Source: Torreya grandis (Eukaryota; Streptophyta; Pinopsida; Cupressales; Taxaceae). Taken from it: DNA of 64,000 bases. Below, piece after piece: positions 1-12,399 of the stretch (positions are counted from its first letter, which is position 1; each line of letters opens with the position of its first letter). The notes under the pieces were generated by a model. The model ran no database searches. It had not been told where the DNA came from and saw only the letters and a program-made list of their open reading frames with translations. The translations under genes and the position numbers were made by a program. Location of the stretch: contig JARHVA010001471.1 of NCBI GenBank assembly GCA_037957365.1, positions 1,742,501 through 1,806,500 of the forward strand, read 5' to 3'.

Positions 1-599
1 TTTCTAATACCAATGGTCAACATGTCATCATGCACTTTGGATACTTAATCTCATAACAAAATCCCATCACATGTAAAGTGGAATGGAGTAACAACCACTT
101 AAAAGTGCCATATAATCAATTTCTCCTTAACACCTCCCTCATCTAGCATAAAGGCACCATTATCTCATTGCCTAGGTTTGGAATCTCATGCCTCGACCAC
201 CTTATGTTTCTAGTTGGATCAAGTGGTGGAATGAAGCCATCCTTCACACCACCACTTTCTTATGCCATAATGGCAAGCAAATATCTTGCATTCAGAGGTG
301 GGTCAAGGGGGTTGTGCTAATATCATAAGATTTCATCTCTTCTTGAGCGCAATCCATTTGACTTGTAAATGCAAACTTAGGCCACATCTCTTAAACACTA
401 AATTAAAGTGGTAGATAGTCATGTAGCTATAGGGGTACAACTTCACATTCAACTCCACTAGATCAAAATTGGTGATAAGGCTTCCAAATAATTCCTCAAA
501 TATCTCAGATCCAAATAGGCCTAAAATCATATCAAGGCCATCAAGTCAGACCAATTAAGACTCACAACTGTCCTTGGCATCTCTATTGCCTTTCTAGAC
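1..599. other. no gene recognised
   Basis: AT-rich sequence with stops in all frames. I see no motif I can name. It lies just upstream of the LINE reverse-transcriptase remnant and may be a decayed 5' part of that element, but no endonuclease motif is readable. Confidence 0.4.
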
Positions 600-1370
600 C
601 ACTATAAATTAGTGTTCATATCCGAAGAGGAAACAATTAAGCAAGCTCAGACTTTGAAGGAATGCCTTGACATGGTTCCTCACAAACTCAGCCTTGTTGA
701 TCAAAAGTTATGTGATGTGCTTTTGTCTCTTCAAGATCTCTCTCATGCCTTACATTACATGAATAATGACAAAGCTACAAGGATTGATGTATTCCACTGT
801 AAATTTTAGAAATCCACCTACGAATTTGTTGACCTTAACTTGATTTAAGTATACAAAGAAGATTTGTAAAATAAATCTTTAGGTTCCCTCATTTAGCAAA
901 GAAATATCAAATTCATACCTAAATTTGGTGACTTGGAACTTATCACTAGTTATCATCCCATCGCTCTACTCAATTCTTCATACAAGATCCTTGCTAAATC
1001 TCTTACTAACTATCTCTGGCTCATATAAACTACCATTGCTAGACCTAAGTAGATAATCTTTATCAAAAATAGGTATATCATTGACAACCTTATTGTTGTG
1101 TTGGAGGGTACATGGATTGGGTGAGAGCCTCTTGTCAAAAAACTATCTTTATCAAACTTTATTTTGAGAAATATTATGATAGAATTGAGTGGCTTTTCAT
1201 GTTGGCCATGCTCCAAGCTCTTGGCTTTGACCAATTCTTTAATTTATTTGTATAAACCCTCTTCTTAGATGCCTCAACCTATTTTTCCATTAACGGCCTC
1301 AATATGATAGTTTTTTCCTCTATCGCTTCATTCTTTAACATTAAGCAAATGTGAAATGATGTTTTTAAGA
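600..1370 (+). pseudogene. LINE (non-LTR) reverse transcriptase fragment
   Basis: In a LINE this protein copies element RNA into DNA at the nicked target. Here only the N-terminal part of the RT domain is left. Pieces read in order across frameshifts: LSLQDLSHALHYMNNDKAT near 735-790 (the block before the first RT motif), HPIALLNSSYKILAKSL near 955-1005 (the usual RPISLLN-YKILAK block), IIFIKNRYIIDNLIV near 1055-1095 (the FIKGR-ILDN block), then remnants of the KAYDRVEW-LGF region up to about 1300. Reading stops before the glycine-rich turn and catalytic YxDD motif, neither of which I can find. Several stops and at least two frameshifts make it non-functional. Family assignment is secure; the clade is not determined. 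Confidence 0.8.
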
Positions 1371-3381
1371 AAAAAATTGGTCTTATTAGAGGTATTACAA
1401 TGTAACTTAAAAACTAGAAACCAAGAGGTATAAGAAGGAAAATGTGATAAAGGATTTAGTCATCCAAAAGCAATATCAACAAAGGAGTAACGGGAATGAT
1501 GTGATGTAGATAAGGAATGTGAGGCACCACATGGGTGAATTAAAAATCCTTAATAGGAATGAGACACACTAGGGAAGTGAGTAAGGCAATAAACTATCGA
1601 CATCAAGGACCGAGGACACTTTAACCAATAAACACATAGTTTGAGATAACAAGGGAAGTACATAGATCATCCCATAAAATTTATATGCATGAAAGTAAAA
1701 GGATCCTACCTTCCCACAACATGTTCCCATTCCTCAAGACTCCTTACAGAGTCATCAGTCTACTGTGAAGATTGGGTGCTTGTGTGAGAAAGTAGTTACC
1801 ACTATTAGTATATAAGATAATGAGACCTCCCACCCCAGTCTTCTGACCTACCATACCCCAATGAACCTCAAATCTATTATAAGCCCAATTATGGAGTTTT
1901 ATTTGTGACTATAAATAGGAGATGTGCCAAATAAATATCACAGCTTTTGGTGTGATCTGATTTTTAAGATTGTTTTTATATTCTAATCATTGACTTTTTT
2001 TGTATGATATGGTTTTTAATTTTTTTGGGATTTTTTTGTTCCTCCTCCATACAAATTCAAATAACCAATCATGACTTAAATAGGTAACTAACACAAGAGA
2101 TCTTACACTTAGCCATTGAAGATGACCTAAAGGCTATGATGTCTAAATACTCCTAGACATGTCCATAAATAAGTGTGCTATCTCAAAATTTACTCATGTG
2201 TGCCTTAAATATAAGGAAATAATGGAAATGTGGGGATTGTGGAAGATCTATACATGTGATAAGTGATACAATGATGATTATGCACATATTTGATTATAAA
2301 GATAGAAAATAATACACTGAGAGGGTCAGGGCTATGTTATGATAGTCATGTCACTAGGGAAATTGTACTAGCCTACAAGGGAAATAACACAAACATCAAT
2401 GAAATTAATAGTCATCCCAAAAGAGGGGGAAGGTTAATGGTAATAACATAATAGGGGGAATATAAATTAGGGCCTAAGAATCACAAATAAACTAAGGTAA
2501 AAATGACAAAAATGTGATAAAATGAAAATCAATGAGAAACTTGATGTTGCTACCTAGGAACCACAAGAGAAACAAAGGTCAAAAGTAATGTGATATAAAC
2601 CCAAAGAACCAAAAAGGAAATAATGGCATAGTCAAAACGAAACTAAATGAAATAAAAATCACAAAAATAAAGAAACATGAGACAAAAATAACGACCAAAA
2701 TCTATGATAACATCTATATGAAATATGAGCATGTGAAATACAAGCCTATGTATCCCAAAAAGTTTCTTGAAGTTGAATTCATTTGTTATTCTGAAATGTA
2801 GAAGATGAGTGGGCATTGTAGGATGCCCTGAAGGGTAATTTTATGTAGGGATGGGCATTGGAATATGTCCCAAAGTCTAAATTGCCATGTGGATAAATAT
2901 TTAAATATGCCCTAACATGTGATGTGGAGTGATGTGAAATGGAGTTGTTAGAAATAACCACATCATGCTGGCTGATGCAATTTGATGAAACTAGACATGA
3001 ATAATGAATTATGCCAAGCTGGCCAATGCAATTAGAGATAGGTAAATGTGTTGATATGTTAAATCTTAAGGATGTTGAAATTGACATAGGATTGGTAGGA
3101 AAGGTCTAAAAAGGTCTATAATTTAAATGAGGACCATATATGATGTGCTTTATAGTAGGAATTTAAATTGGGTTCTCCTTGGGTTCATGTGACCCAAGAG
3201 GTTAAGATTTGATGGATGCAACCACCCACTTGAAGTTATTCATGTTATCTATTCTTTCCTTCTTTTTTCAAGAAGAAGGATCAACTATGTTTTGGATGAC
3301 ATTAGTGGACGATCTGGGATTTAGATGGTGTTGACATTGATCATTAAATAGTTGATGTTGATGTAATAGTGATTCATTGGA
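1371..3381. other. unassigned AT-rich non-coding sequence
   Basis: About 2 kb with no coding pattern I recognise. A TATA-like stretch (ctataaatagg) lies near 1910-1920 and would suit an LTR promoter, but I found no partner repeat. It may include downstream internal sequence of the minus-strand gypsy remnant to the right; the 3' LTR of that element was not found in this stretch. Confidence 0.3.
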
Positions 3382-5396
3382 TTAGGCTTGAGATACTTTA
3401 AGATTGTCTTCATAACATTCTTGAGTAAGATTGTCAAGATTGAAATGTAGACCAAGAAAGGAGGAAAGAAGAAATTGATGGAGATCACAAAAATTATTAT
3501 GAGAATGAACTATCATAGCATGTCGCCAAAAAAACTTATTAGGATTGAACCATTTTGGAAGAGGTTTGGAAGAGTCAAATCTCATGGGTTTAGAAGGTGG
3601 CACATTTATCTTGAGTTTGTGAAGACTTAAGGGAGACCGGGTAGGGGTTTTATTGTTTGATGTGGGAGCTCCCTCATTAGGTTGTGGGGAAGGCTTAATT
3701 TGAGATGAAGTATATCAATGACATCAGTTCATAATTCTTTATGAGATGATTGAAATTGAATAATAAGAAAGTCTTGCATTTTTTCTTGATCTAAGACCTA
3801 TTCTAAAGTCTTAGAGGAAAACATCTTAACTTTGTATTTAAGGGTGGTGATAAAGAGTTTGAAAATATTATCATCACCCATGTCATTATTTACTTTGTGA
3901 TCTATAGACTTCTATCATTTGATGAAAGTGTGAGTAGATTCATTAGTAAGTTGCTTAGCATTGATGAAATGGCCAAGGCTATTCTCGAGAAGATCATTAT
4001 GTTGGAATTTCTTAAATAACATTGAATTAATCCTCTAATTTTGTAATGAAATGTTTAAAATGTTGATTATATGATTCTAGTGCATCTCCAGTACATATTT
4101 TAGCTATAATTTTGATAGTAGCAAAGGTATTAGTTTGAACCCATTCCTTATAGAGATTGCCAAAGCTTTTGAGAAAGACAGGAAGATCTTTAGTCCCATC
4201 ATATGTGATAGTTGGAGAGATGTTTCCAATGTCTATGGATACAATGAAAGGATATAAAAATTCATTGTTGAGTTTTAAAATCATTTTATTTAATTTATAG
4301 GTTGAGGAATAAGGTTTCCATTGGCATCTCTAAGGGGAGGAGGAACATAATTTTTAAGTATTACTAATGCATTACCCAGTTTGTTTTTTCTAGTTTCCTA
4401 TGTGGTTCAAAGTTTGTAGGCATGACTAGAATCTTATTACACATTTTTGTTTACCTTAATCCATCATAGGCTTGGGTTTACCAATCTTATGTCATCTTGT
4501 TTCCCCTCCCTGTAAGTTACTTTCTGATTGGATTTTCCTCATCTTTCAAATCACTGTTGTGTAGTCCTTTGAATGGTGATGGAAGAAGTGTTTGTTTAAG
4601 CCATCTCTTTGTCACATCTGAAGGAAAAAACAATAGATCAAATTATAATAAAATTTTATGCTCCAACCCAAAAATAAATGAAACTTAAAGCAATTATAAG
4701 ATGTAGTTACTTTTGCAAGAGGTATTTTTCATTATCTATAACTTCTTTTTGGGTGGGTGTATAAGATCAAATATTTTCCTTTGAGACTACGTATGAAATT
4801 ATCTATCAAAGGATGGAATTTAGAGCCACTAATTTCAGATTTGGATTCTAGATGCCCTAATAATTTATGGTCAATTGGATCAAATTTCAATCTTACAAGG
4901 AACCCTTTTGAGCCTCGAATGCTAAAGAGTAAGCTCTCAAATGTGTCTCTGGATCACCCTTGCCATCATAAAGAGTAAGCTTGGGTTGAAAAAATACTCA
5001 TGGTAAAGGTGTAGAAGCAATGTGATGTGCCAATGGTGTATGTTAAAGAGAAAAAGAATTCAAATCTTGGGTTGAATATCAAGATGTTTCACCTTGGATT
5101 GAAGAGATCATATCTCTTTCACAAGGGTTGTGACATCAAGAGATAGGGATGTACTAGCTACAACTATTGGCATAGAAGAAGGTTGGGTTGCTATAGGGGG
5201 TGGTTGAGACATAGTTGCCCATGTAGTGTCATTTACATCTGGATGCTCTGTGGTTTGAGAAGATTTCCCATTGGTTACTTTTTGTTATTCTTCTTGTAAA
5301 ATTTTAAGCATGTCATCTTGCATATCTAGATGTTTGATTAAGAATTTTTGATGTTCTCTTTTATCAGTTTCATCAAAACTGGTATATTGAGCCATC
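3382..5396 (-). pseudogene. Ty3/gypsy gag remnant (left element)
   Basis: Gag forms the particle that packages retrotransposon RNA. Reading leftward, a start near 5395 gives MAQYTSFDETDKREHQKFLI followed by a coiled-coil-like stretch. The conserved gag core is at about 4027-4284: ISPTITYDGTKDLPVFLKSF, then KEWVQTN and ALESYNQHFKHF. This is the usual gypsy pattern of a PxFxG-DP opening followed by a W/Y-NQL helix. Continuation toward 3700 is broken by stops. No zinc knuckle, protease or RT follows in recognisable form. Gag opens in the direction away from the LTR at 6065-7251, which fits a 5'-LTR, PBS, leader, gag order on the minus strand. Clearly dead. Confidence 0.65.
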
Positions 5397-6064
5397 GATA
5401 AGTAGAAAAACAATTTGAAATATTTTTAAATGTGTTGCAATATGTTTTAATAGGCAATTTGTGACAAATGGAAAGGACTAAAATTAAGAAACACAGAGTC
5501 CAAAAAATAGTGAATTGGAAATTGCACAAAAAAGATACTGAGCTGCCAAACATGTAAGGTGATCCCTCAAAATCAAGTAGGTGGTAGTATATACCACTAG
5601 GGATTTTTTATAAATATTATTTATAAAATACTATGGACTTTTGAGTTTGAAATTGATTTTTTGAGTTAGATATGCAACTAAATTTTTAAAAAATGATACG
5701 AAAAGTACTGAAAATAACTGAGAATTTATTTGATGCAAATAGCGTTTTAAAACATTTTTTTTCAAAATTAGTGTAATAATTTGAAATATTTGATATGAAT
5801 TTTTATAATTTAGCTTGAAAAAATTAGGAAACAATCTAAAAATATTTTTAAAATTAGCAATATATTTTTCCTAATGGTTTGAAAGTATTTATATGGAAAT
5901 AGGACCTAGTATATGCAAACTAGGGTTTGGGTGAATTTATTGAAAATATTTCAATTAATTTTTAGTATTTTTATTTTTAAATTTAGGCAAAAAATTAGAA
6001 ATAATTAGCTTTAGCGTTTCTAGGGCTTTTGTGCAAAAATTCGAAGTAAGTTGGGTTCACCAAA
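5397..6064 (-). other. gypsy 5' leader with primer-binding-site position
   Basis: AT-rich untranslated leader between LTR and gag. Directly next to the LTR (6050-6064 on the plus strand) is gaagtaagttgggttcaccaaa-type sequence, so on the minus strand the first bases after the LTR are TTTGGTGAACCC. The same TTTGGTGAACC follows the 5' LTR of the large gypsy element at 32.1 kb, supporting it as the shared primer-binding site. I could not match it to a specific plant tRNA 3' end. Confidence 0.5.
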
Positions 6065-7251
6065 TGTTTTATTATTTTTTAAATATTAGAGTTATTTTAT
6101 TAAATAATAAAGGGGTTGAGCAATATAAATTAGTAAATAAATATGCAAGAATTAACCTACTAATTTATGTAAACAGATTGTACTTTTGCCTTCTCTAAAT
6201 ATAGTAAGAAATGAAAGAGATTAGAACTTAAATTATTCTGGCTAATCTGGAATGAGACAAGGTCTGATACTAGAGGATTAGGATTGAGAAATAGTTATAA
6301 ATAGATCCATAAAATTCATTTCTAGGTTGGATAGGAGTGTCAAAAATAAGACACCTTGATGTCTGGTGTTGTAGTCCTATTTTAACACTATTGTCTTGAG
6401 GCTTAAAGCATTTTGGGTTCTATTTGGAATACCTGTGTTACCCTATCACTAAATTTTCAAGGTCTAGGACCTTGTGGAGCTCGTTGTGTGCTTGTTTTAG
6501 TATTAAAAACCCTTAAGAGCTCCTAGTATTTGAACATGAATTCAAACTTAGGAAAGACAGAGAATGAGTTAGTGTGTAAAGGATATGTTGGATGCACTTC
6601 ACACTTGTGTGTGGTAACACTACCTACATACCAATACTCTAAAGAGGGATCAAGCTAATGTAGTTTTCCCATTAAAGTGTTTGGTGCAATTTGTGTATGA
6701 TCGATGCAACTGGAATGCAAAATTGGATGTGATTCAGTTGTCTAGGGATTGGTGCAATGACTTGAGTGGACTTTGAATAATATTGGAAGGTTGTATGCAA
6801 AGAATGGAGATGAGTGCTTGAGTGTACTTCCTTGTATTCTTTTATCTCTCTTATAAATGAATGCCAACCCTTATAAATGGACATTGAATGGATTTTTATA
6901 GGAAAACCAATGGTCATGGGTTAAATGAATTCATGGGAGGCTGATAGAGAAAAAGATAAGGATCCAAGAAAATTTGACTGTTTGTGGTAAATATTTGCTT
7001 GGACAAAATGTCAAAAACAAGACACCCTAAATTTTGGTGCTCCTATCCTATTTGGGCACTGTTGTCCTAAGGGGATGAGACTTGAGGGGATGGATCTAGG
7101 CATGAGAGGGTTGCCTGGGTCTCAAAAATATAAGTTTGAGAGGCTATGAATAACTGGGAATCAGTAAAAATAACCTATAAGGGTTGTGTGAGCCAACAGG
7201 AGGACCTATGGATTAGGTGTCTTAGTCATACTAAAGTTGTACAATTTCACA
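6065..7251 (-). repeat. 5' LTR of left gypsy element
   Basis: About 1.19 kb, starting TG and ending CA on the plus strand, adjacent to the putative PBS. It is a diverged relative of the 1.22-kb LTRs at 22,489 and 32,142. Shared blocks are the AT-rich TGTTTTATTATTTTT terminus, the 'ggataggagtgtcaaaaa-agacacc' block near 6335-6360, and the 'agacaccctaaattttgg...cctatttgggcactgttgtc' block near 7020-7075. The outer end at 7251 is inferred from that comparison, since the partner LTR is not in the window. Confidence 0.6.
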
Positions 7252-7389
7252 TTTTACATGACTAAACTCTCCTTATGGTAAATATTGTTGGAAAATCATT
7301 AGTTTCCACACTCTATTTATTAATTCAACTCCCATAAATAATAAAGGCTCATTTATGGTGAAAAGCACTTAGAAACTTGACTAAGCGGT
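7252..7389. other. no gene recognised
   Basis: Short AT-rich stretch between the gypsy LTR and the LINE fragment. Its first five bases (ttttac...) are where a target duplication would lie, but the partner end of the left gypsy element is missing. Confidence 0.3.
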
Positions 7390-7660
7390 TAAGCCTCACT
7401 TAAAATGGGTTGGTAATGACTTTCATAGTGATCTCTCCTTCAATAACTATAATCTATTGTGGTCTCCTATCATGACCAATACTAGCTTCCTTTTGGGTAA
7501 AATGCCTAGCATAAAAACTTTGACACTATTGAAAAAAGGTATTCAAACTATAAAGGATTTGGTTTTTACTTGAGATTGGGCCCCTTGGACCTCACTAAAA
7601 GTGAAATTCAATTTAAATAATTATGACACCTTCTATTCTCTACAATTAGGAGCTAATTCC
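7390..7660 (+). pseudogene. LINE C-terminal fragment (post-RT linker / zinc-binding region)
   Basis: One frame reads NNYNLLWSPIMTNTSFLLG, then KMPSIKTLTLLKKGIQTIKD and WAPWTSLKVKFNLNNYD, with a single stop. This is the pattern seen after the RT domain of plant LINEs (N-P-I-L...G...GI-T--DL...W--L---F-L). It is on the same strand as the RT fragment at 600-1370, but the intervening RT half is absent at both flanks, so the two cannot simply be joined across the gypsy remnant. Probably an independent or deletion-rearranged LINE copy. Confidence 0.5.
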
Positions 7661-8099
7661 AAATGTCATGTTCCACAATATGGATCTGTAACCTCCTCAC
7701 TCATGGTGGAAATATTGGAGGTGGAATTATAAGACTCATTTCAAGAATTATCCTTCAGTCTTCCTTCCTCTTCCACATTCTTATGATTTCATTGTAAAGA
7801 TTGTCATCACTCTTCAATGATGATTCAGTGAACCCCTACTTGGTTTAATTATTGTTAAACCATCTAAACACTACACTCATATCACCAAAATGACTGTGCA
7901 TCTAGCTAAGCTCTGCATATATAAATAACCCCCTTATGAACTTATATTAATCAATTATCTCTCACACTTGACCTATCATTCCCTTCTTATTTTTCCTCCA
8001 TATTTGATATTAGATATCTTCTCAAATCTTTATTGATCAAGATGTGACCCTCTTTTGAAAAATTATTTAACCATTTCTTATCTCCACCTCTCTCATTCT

Positions 8100-8692
8100 C
8101 TTTAAGTTACACTGCTTTTATAGTTTCCTAATCTACTACTGCATTACCTTCTCTCTTGATATTCTTAAATCTCACTGACCCCATCTTATTCATAAATGTT
8201 TGTATATATTCAATGGTAGTACAAATCCTCTAAGGCTTAAATTTCCCTGAGATGAGTGCATTAATCACAACTTTAAAATCACCTTCAAAACTGTGTTCCT
8301 TCCATCCATAATTTTTCATTATTTTTATTCCTAAGTGGATAACCCTTGCTTCTACCACATTATTTGACTCTGTACCTATTGCTTGAGAAAATACTAGTAA
8401 GGGTTATCCTTCATTATCTCTAAATATTCCACCTACTATTGTTGGACCAAGATTACCTTTTGAAGCCCCATCAAAATTCATTTTTATTTCACCCTTATCA
8501 GGTGGCCTCCACCTCTGTAACTTACCCTTCTTCTTTCCTTTTGACATCTCACTCTCATTATCAAGCTTCCATTCATCAAACCAATTCTACATCAACTTTT
8601 CTTCCCTTTTATCTTTCAAGATACCTTTTTATCCCCAAGATTTTGTAATTTTATTTAGGGTTTTTTTAACACATTGTGATGCGGGAGCATCA
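8100..8692 (-). pseudogene. LINE RNase H domain
   Basis: RNase H removes the RNA strand after LINE reverse transcription. Reading leftward from about 8517, one frame gives WRPPDKGEIKMNFDGASKGN, IVGGIFRDNEG, ESNNVVEARVIHLGIK, HSFEGDFKVVINALISGKF and NIKREGNAVVD, interrupted by only a few stops. The four catalytic acids can be placed: D in NFDGAS, E in VEAR, D in EGDFK and D in AVVD. This matches the type I RNase H at the C-terminus of several plant LINE clades. Upstream coding sequence is cut at 8692 by the copia-1 insertion and should resume beyond 17,608, though nothing readable is there. Orientation is opposite to the LINE fragment at 7390-7660. Confidence 0.75.
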
Positions 8693-8697
8693 CTATC

Positions 8698-8995
8698 TGT
8701 TAGTGTAGACTTTTTCCACCTAGTGGTTTTACCTACATGTCTTTTCAACTTACTTAGGTTAGTTAATTAAGTCATTAGGGGTCATTTGCCTTTAAGTGGG
8801 TTCTAATTATGATTTAGAGTTTTACCTTTTTGGTGACCTAATCTCACCTTATATGTACTTTCATTTTTTCTAAAGTTGCTAATGCAAACATGTTCTTTAT
8901 GAATTTTTCTTATTTTTGGAGCTCTCATTCTGCCTCTACAAGAATTCGACATTCATCACATAGCCGCTATTTAGAGATCTTGACAAAATATATCA
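8698..8995 (+). repeat. copia-1 5' LTR
   Basis: 298 bp, TG...CA, preceded by CTATC. Followed from 8996 by tagaatcaaagc, a decayed match to the initiator-methionine tRNA primer site TGGTATCAGAGC typical of copia elements. Confidence 0.9.
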
Positions 8996-10664
8996 TAGAA
9001 TCAAAGCTTACTTGATAGCCTCATGCATTTGTCTCCTTTGGTAAGATCCTCCTACATTCACCTTTCTATTTTTTCATACTGTATGGGTGCCATTTTTGAC
9101 CTTGGAGGCATTTTTTAAAAACTACCTCAAAACTTATGTTAGAAGGCATTTTATCAAAAATCCATCTATATATATATATATTTGAGTTTTTCAAGATCTC
9201 AAATGGGTTATCTTTAGTTTTTTGAAAAAGTTTACATATTACTTTTAAAAATATAATTTCTTCCTTTTGGTACGATGCTATATGGATAAGTAATCAACCC
9301 TGCTATCTCTGATTTGGTACCTGCAAACCAATTCAGGTTCTCTAGGGTGCATTACTTACTCTCAAGACCAATTCAAGTTCTCTGGGATGCATTACTTGCT
9401 CCCAATACCAATTCAGGTTTTTTTAGGTACGACTACTCATTACTTGTTTTTTAAGTTGTAGTTGTTCAAGAACCCAATTTACACTACAAGTAAATAATCA
9501 GACTTCTCCAAGGTGACAACTTATAAGTAATCAAGTTTCTCAACCTTGACTACTTGACTACTTACTCATAGACCAGGTCGTGTTTCTCAAGTGATTCTAC
9601 TTATAAGTAATTGGGCTTCTCTAGGGTGACAAATTATAAGTAATCGTGTTTCTCAACCTCGATTACTTGCTCACTAGACCCATTCAAATTTTCTAGGCTC
9701 GATTACTCATTACTTGTTTCATAAGTTGCAATTGTTTGAAACCCTGAAGTTGTACAGGTTGAAGAACTTGAAATACACTGAGAAGACCCATTTGAGTTTT
9801 TGAAGGTCAACTACTTATTACTTATTAATTGCTTTATAAGTAATAATCCATTTAGGTTCATAAACCTGATTTACACTAGCAAGACCCACTCGGGTTTTCA
9901 AAGGTCGACAAATTATTACTTTTTTTAAGTCAAATTAGTTGGAAAACCTGAAGTCAAAGTAGTTGGAAAACTTGAAGTCGAAGCAGTTGGAAAACCTGAA
10001 GTGAACCAGTTGGAAAAATCAAAGTTAAAGTAGTTGAAAATCTGAAGTTAAAGTAGTTGGAAAACTTGAAGTTGAAGCAGTTGGAAAATCTGAAGTAAAG
10101 TCAAGTTGAAAAATTCAAAGTAAAGCAGTGTTGGAACTCGCGTGATGTTCAAGTGGGTGTCAAATTTAAGGTGAAAGGTAATGAATAAATTGATTAAATT
10201 TTTTTCTATTTTTGGATTTTTGGGTAAAAAAACACACATCTCTGGGGAAAAAATCTATTTTTAGAAAGGGTCCAAGAATATGTCGAAGTAAGAACTTGTA
10301 AGTGCCATAACTTTTGATTGGTAACTTCTTTTTGAGTACCGTTTTATTCGATAGTGTTTTTTTTATGCTCTACACATTAGACCTTCCATTGGGCTTTCTA
10401 TAACTAAAAATATTTTTCATATTTTAGTACACTCTTGGATTAATTATCGGTTGAATCTGACATTATTCTAGTTCCTTATACTTACGCACCTACTGCTCAA
10501 GATGTATTTTTGGTTGAGTCCAATGTCTATATGAATGTGCTTGTATTTGAAACATTCATTGGGGGTCAGTAATGATAGTTGTAAAGGGGTACTATGTTGT
10601 GTTGTGCATTCTTTCTGTTTTGCATTACTCCTTTACTTACTACAACAATCTTTACTTATGCACT
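8996..10664 (+). other. copia-1 leader with internal repeats
   Basis: Untranslated leader from the PBS (8996-9010) to the gag start. About 9300-9900 holds degenerate copies of phrases such as 'accaattcaggttctctaggg' and 'attacttataagtaat'. 9935-10,135 holds a cleaner 24-bp array (listed separately). No coding pattern. Confidence 0.55.
9935..10135. repeat. 24-bp tandem array in copia-1 leader
   Basis: About eight imperfect units of the type gaagtcgaagcagttggaaa plus four more bases. Units vary by point changes and small indels. On the plus strand part of the array reads as short peptides (VEAVGKPEV-like), but stops and frame slips make a coding role unlikely. Confidence 0.7.
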
Positions 10665-11487
10665 ATGGATTCACTCTCTATTAGTCCATTTACACCATTT
10701 AATTATCATGAATGGAAATCAAGAATGAAAATCATCTTGCAATACAAGGGTTACCATCAAATTATAATGGGCACTAAGATTGAACCTACTAATGCTAGAG
10801 CAATAATCTAATGGTTTAACTATTATGACAAATTCTATGGACTATTATGTCTCTCAATCTCTCCAGATCTACTCTTTCACATTGAATCTACTAAAACACT
10901 TACTGAAGCGTGGACCACACTATCCAAGCTCTTTGGAGTGTAGGATGTGATGAGAGGACATGAGTTAGAAAATGAGCTCATCAGATTGAGCCCAGATGAC
11001 TTTGACACTCTTCAAAAAAATTTACCAAGTTTAGACTTTTGAGATTGCAATTGAAAGTATGTGGAATTGATAAGAAAGACAAACAACTTGTTTTATTTAT
11101 ACTCTCTAAACTAGGTCCTGAATATTTTATATTTGTGTCCACTTTTCATGCCATTAAGAGTGCTCTTGACACTGCATGGAAGATGCCTTCTTTAGATACC
11201 TTTATTGCCGACCTGATTTAGGAGCAAGATAAGTTGATACAGATGGGTACAGTGAAGTTATATAATTTTCATGTATTACTTGCTGAGAAAGATAAGTCTT
11301 CTAATAGCAGAGAGAGAAAGTAGAGAAAAAATGTTGAGAAGGGTGAAAATATTTCCACATCCAAATCAATCAACATGACCTCTTCTTCCAGTCATAAGCC
11401 TAAGAAAGATTGGATCAAATGTGGGCATTGCTTAGGTAAACATGATGAGAGTAAATGTTTGAAGAAATAAATTGACCACCTTACTAG
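10665..11487 (+). pseudogene. copia-1 gag with zinc knuckle
   Basis: Capsid protein of a copia element. The chosen ATG at 10,665 gives MDSLSISPFTPFNYHEWKSR, the typical copia gag opening (F-G-NY--W---M). TKTLTEAWTTLSKLFG and LENELIRLSPDDF follow near 10,890-11,010. A frame change leads to a C-terminal CGHCLGKHDESKC near 11,419-11,457, a slightly short CCHC zinc knuckle. A stop follows KK at about 11,468, and copia-2 interrupts it at 11,488. Multiple stops and frameshifts. Confidence 0.75.
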
Positions 11488-12307
11488 TGTCAAGATCTAG
11501 AGCACAAAGCTTTGATACCACCTGTTAAGATCCTGTAGCTCACTCTGATACCAAATGTTAGTACCTTAGAGCTCAATTGATTACTTTTGTATATAAGCAA
11601 CTAAACACGAAATTAAACCAGAAGTAATAAGTAACTAAAATTCAGAAACAACAAAGAATAGATGATATGAGAAACAATACAATCTATATTAACACTCTTC
11701 CAGAAGGAAATACAATGAAGAAATCTCACTCTTCCCACACCTCTTGGGTGTCCAATAATTCTCCCTGAAGAGTTCTCTCTCTCTCACACAATCAATTACA
11801 ACCAACTCAACACTGAGTTGTTCCCTCCAGTGATAATCAACCCAATGGTTGTTTCACACACACACAAGCAGATCTCCCTGATTTTGCACTCTTGCAGATC
11901 TAACTAATCTTGCTTACCATGTAGATCTCCCTGATCTTGCACACTTGCAAATCTACATGATCTTACACTTTGAAGGATCTTGTCCTTGTCCTTGATTACA
12001 ATACAGCCCCATGGGTCTCTTAAATAGATCCCAAACCAAACAATAATTAGAAAAGTGGACTCAAGACTAAAATTAGTCTTTTATATGCAAACTAACTGTC
12101 TGTCTAAAATTAGACCAGTTTTGGAAACACATAGGTGACCGACGTCAGTTCTTGTCTGACCGATGCCGGTCAACTACTAACTGATGCCAGTTACTGTGTA
12201 ATTGAAGATGACCGATGTCGTTTGGCCTGACCAATGTCGATTACTTTGACACTCAGCAACCTCCACCATTTTCATAACAGTGAAGCTTTTAGCTCCACAA
12301 CTTAACA
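11488..12307 (-). repeat. copia-2 3' LTR
   Basis: Plus-strand view runs TGTCAAGATCTAGAGC to ...CTTAACA, i.e. TGTTAAG...TTGACA on the minus strand. Contains degenerate gaccgacgtcagt-type motifs at about 12,135-12,245. PPT lies immediately at 12,308. Confidence 0.92.
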
Positions 12308-12399
12308 ATCTCCCACTTGGAGATAAACAGCTGCACCTGTACCTATACAACAACGTCCTCTAATTTGTTTCTAGCTTGTATCCCCATCTTCAAGTTCAG

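Noticed and set aside
600..7660. Joining the LINE pieces at 600-1370 and 7390-7660 as one element split by the gypsy remnant
   Set aside because: The second half of RT is missing from both flanks and no gypsy 3' LTR or target duplication supports a simple split.
11510..11570. Possible tRNA gene fragments ('gctttgataccac', 'ctctgataccaaa')
   Set aside because: They are primer-binding-site-like sequences (complement of initiator-Met tRNA end) in and next to copia LTRs, with no tRNA body.
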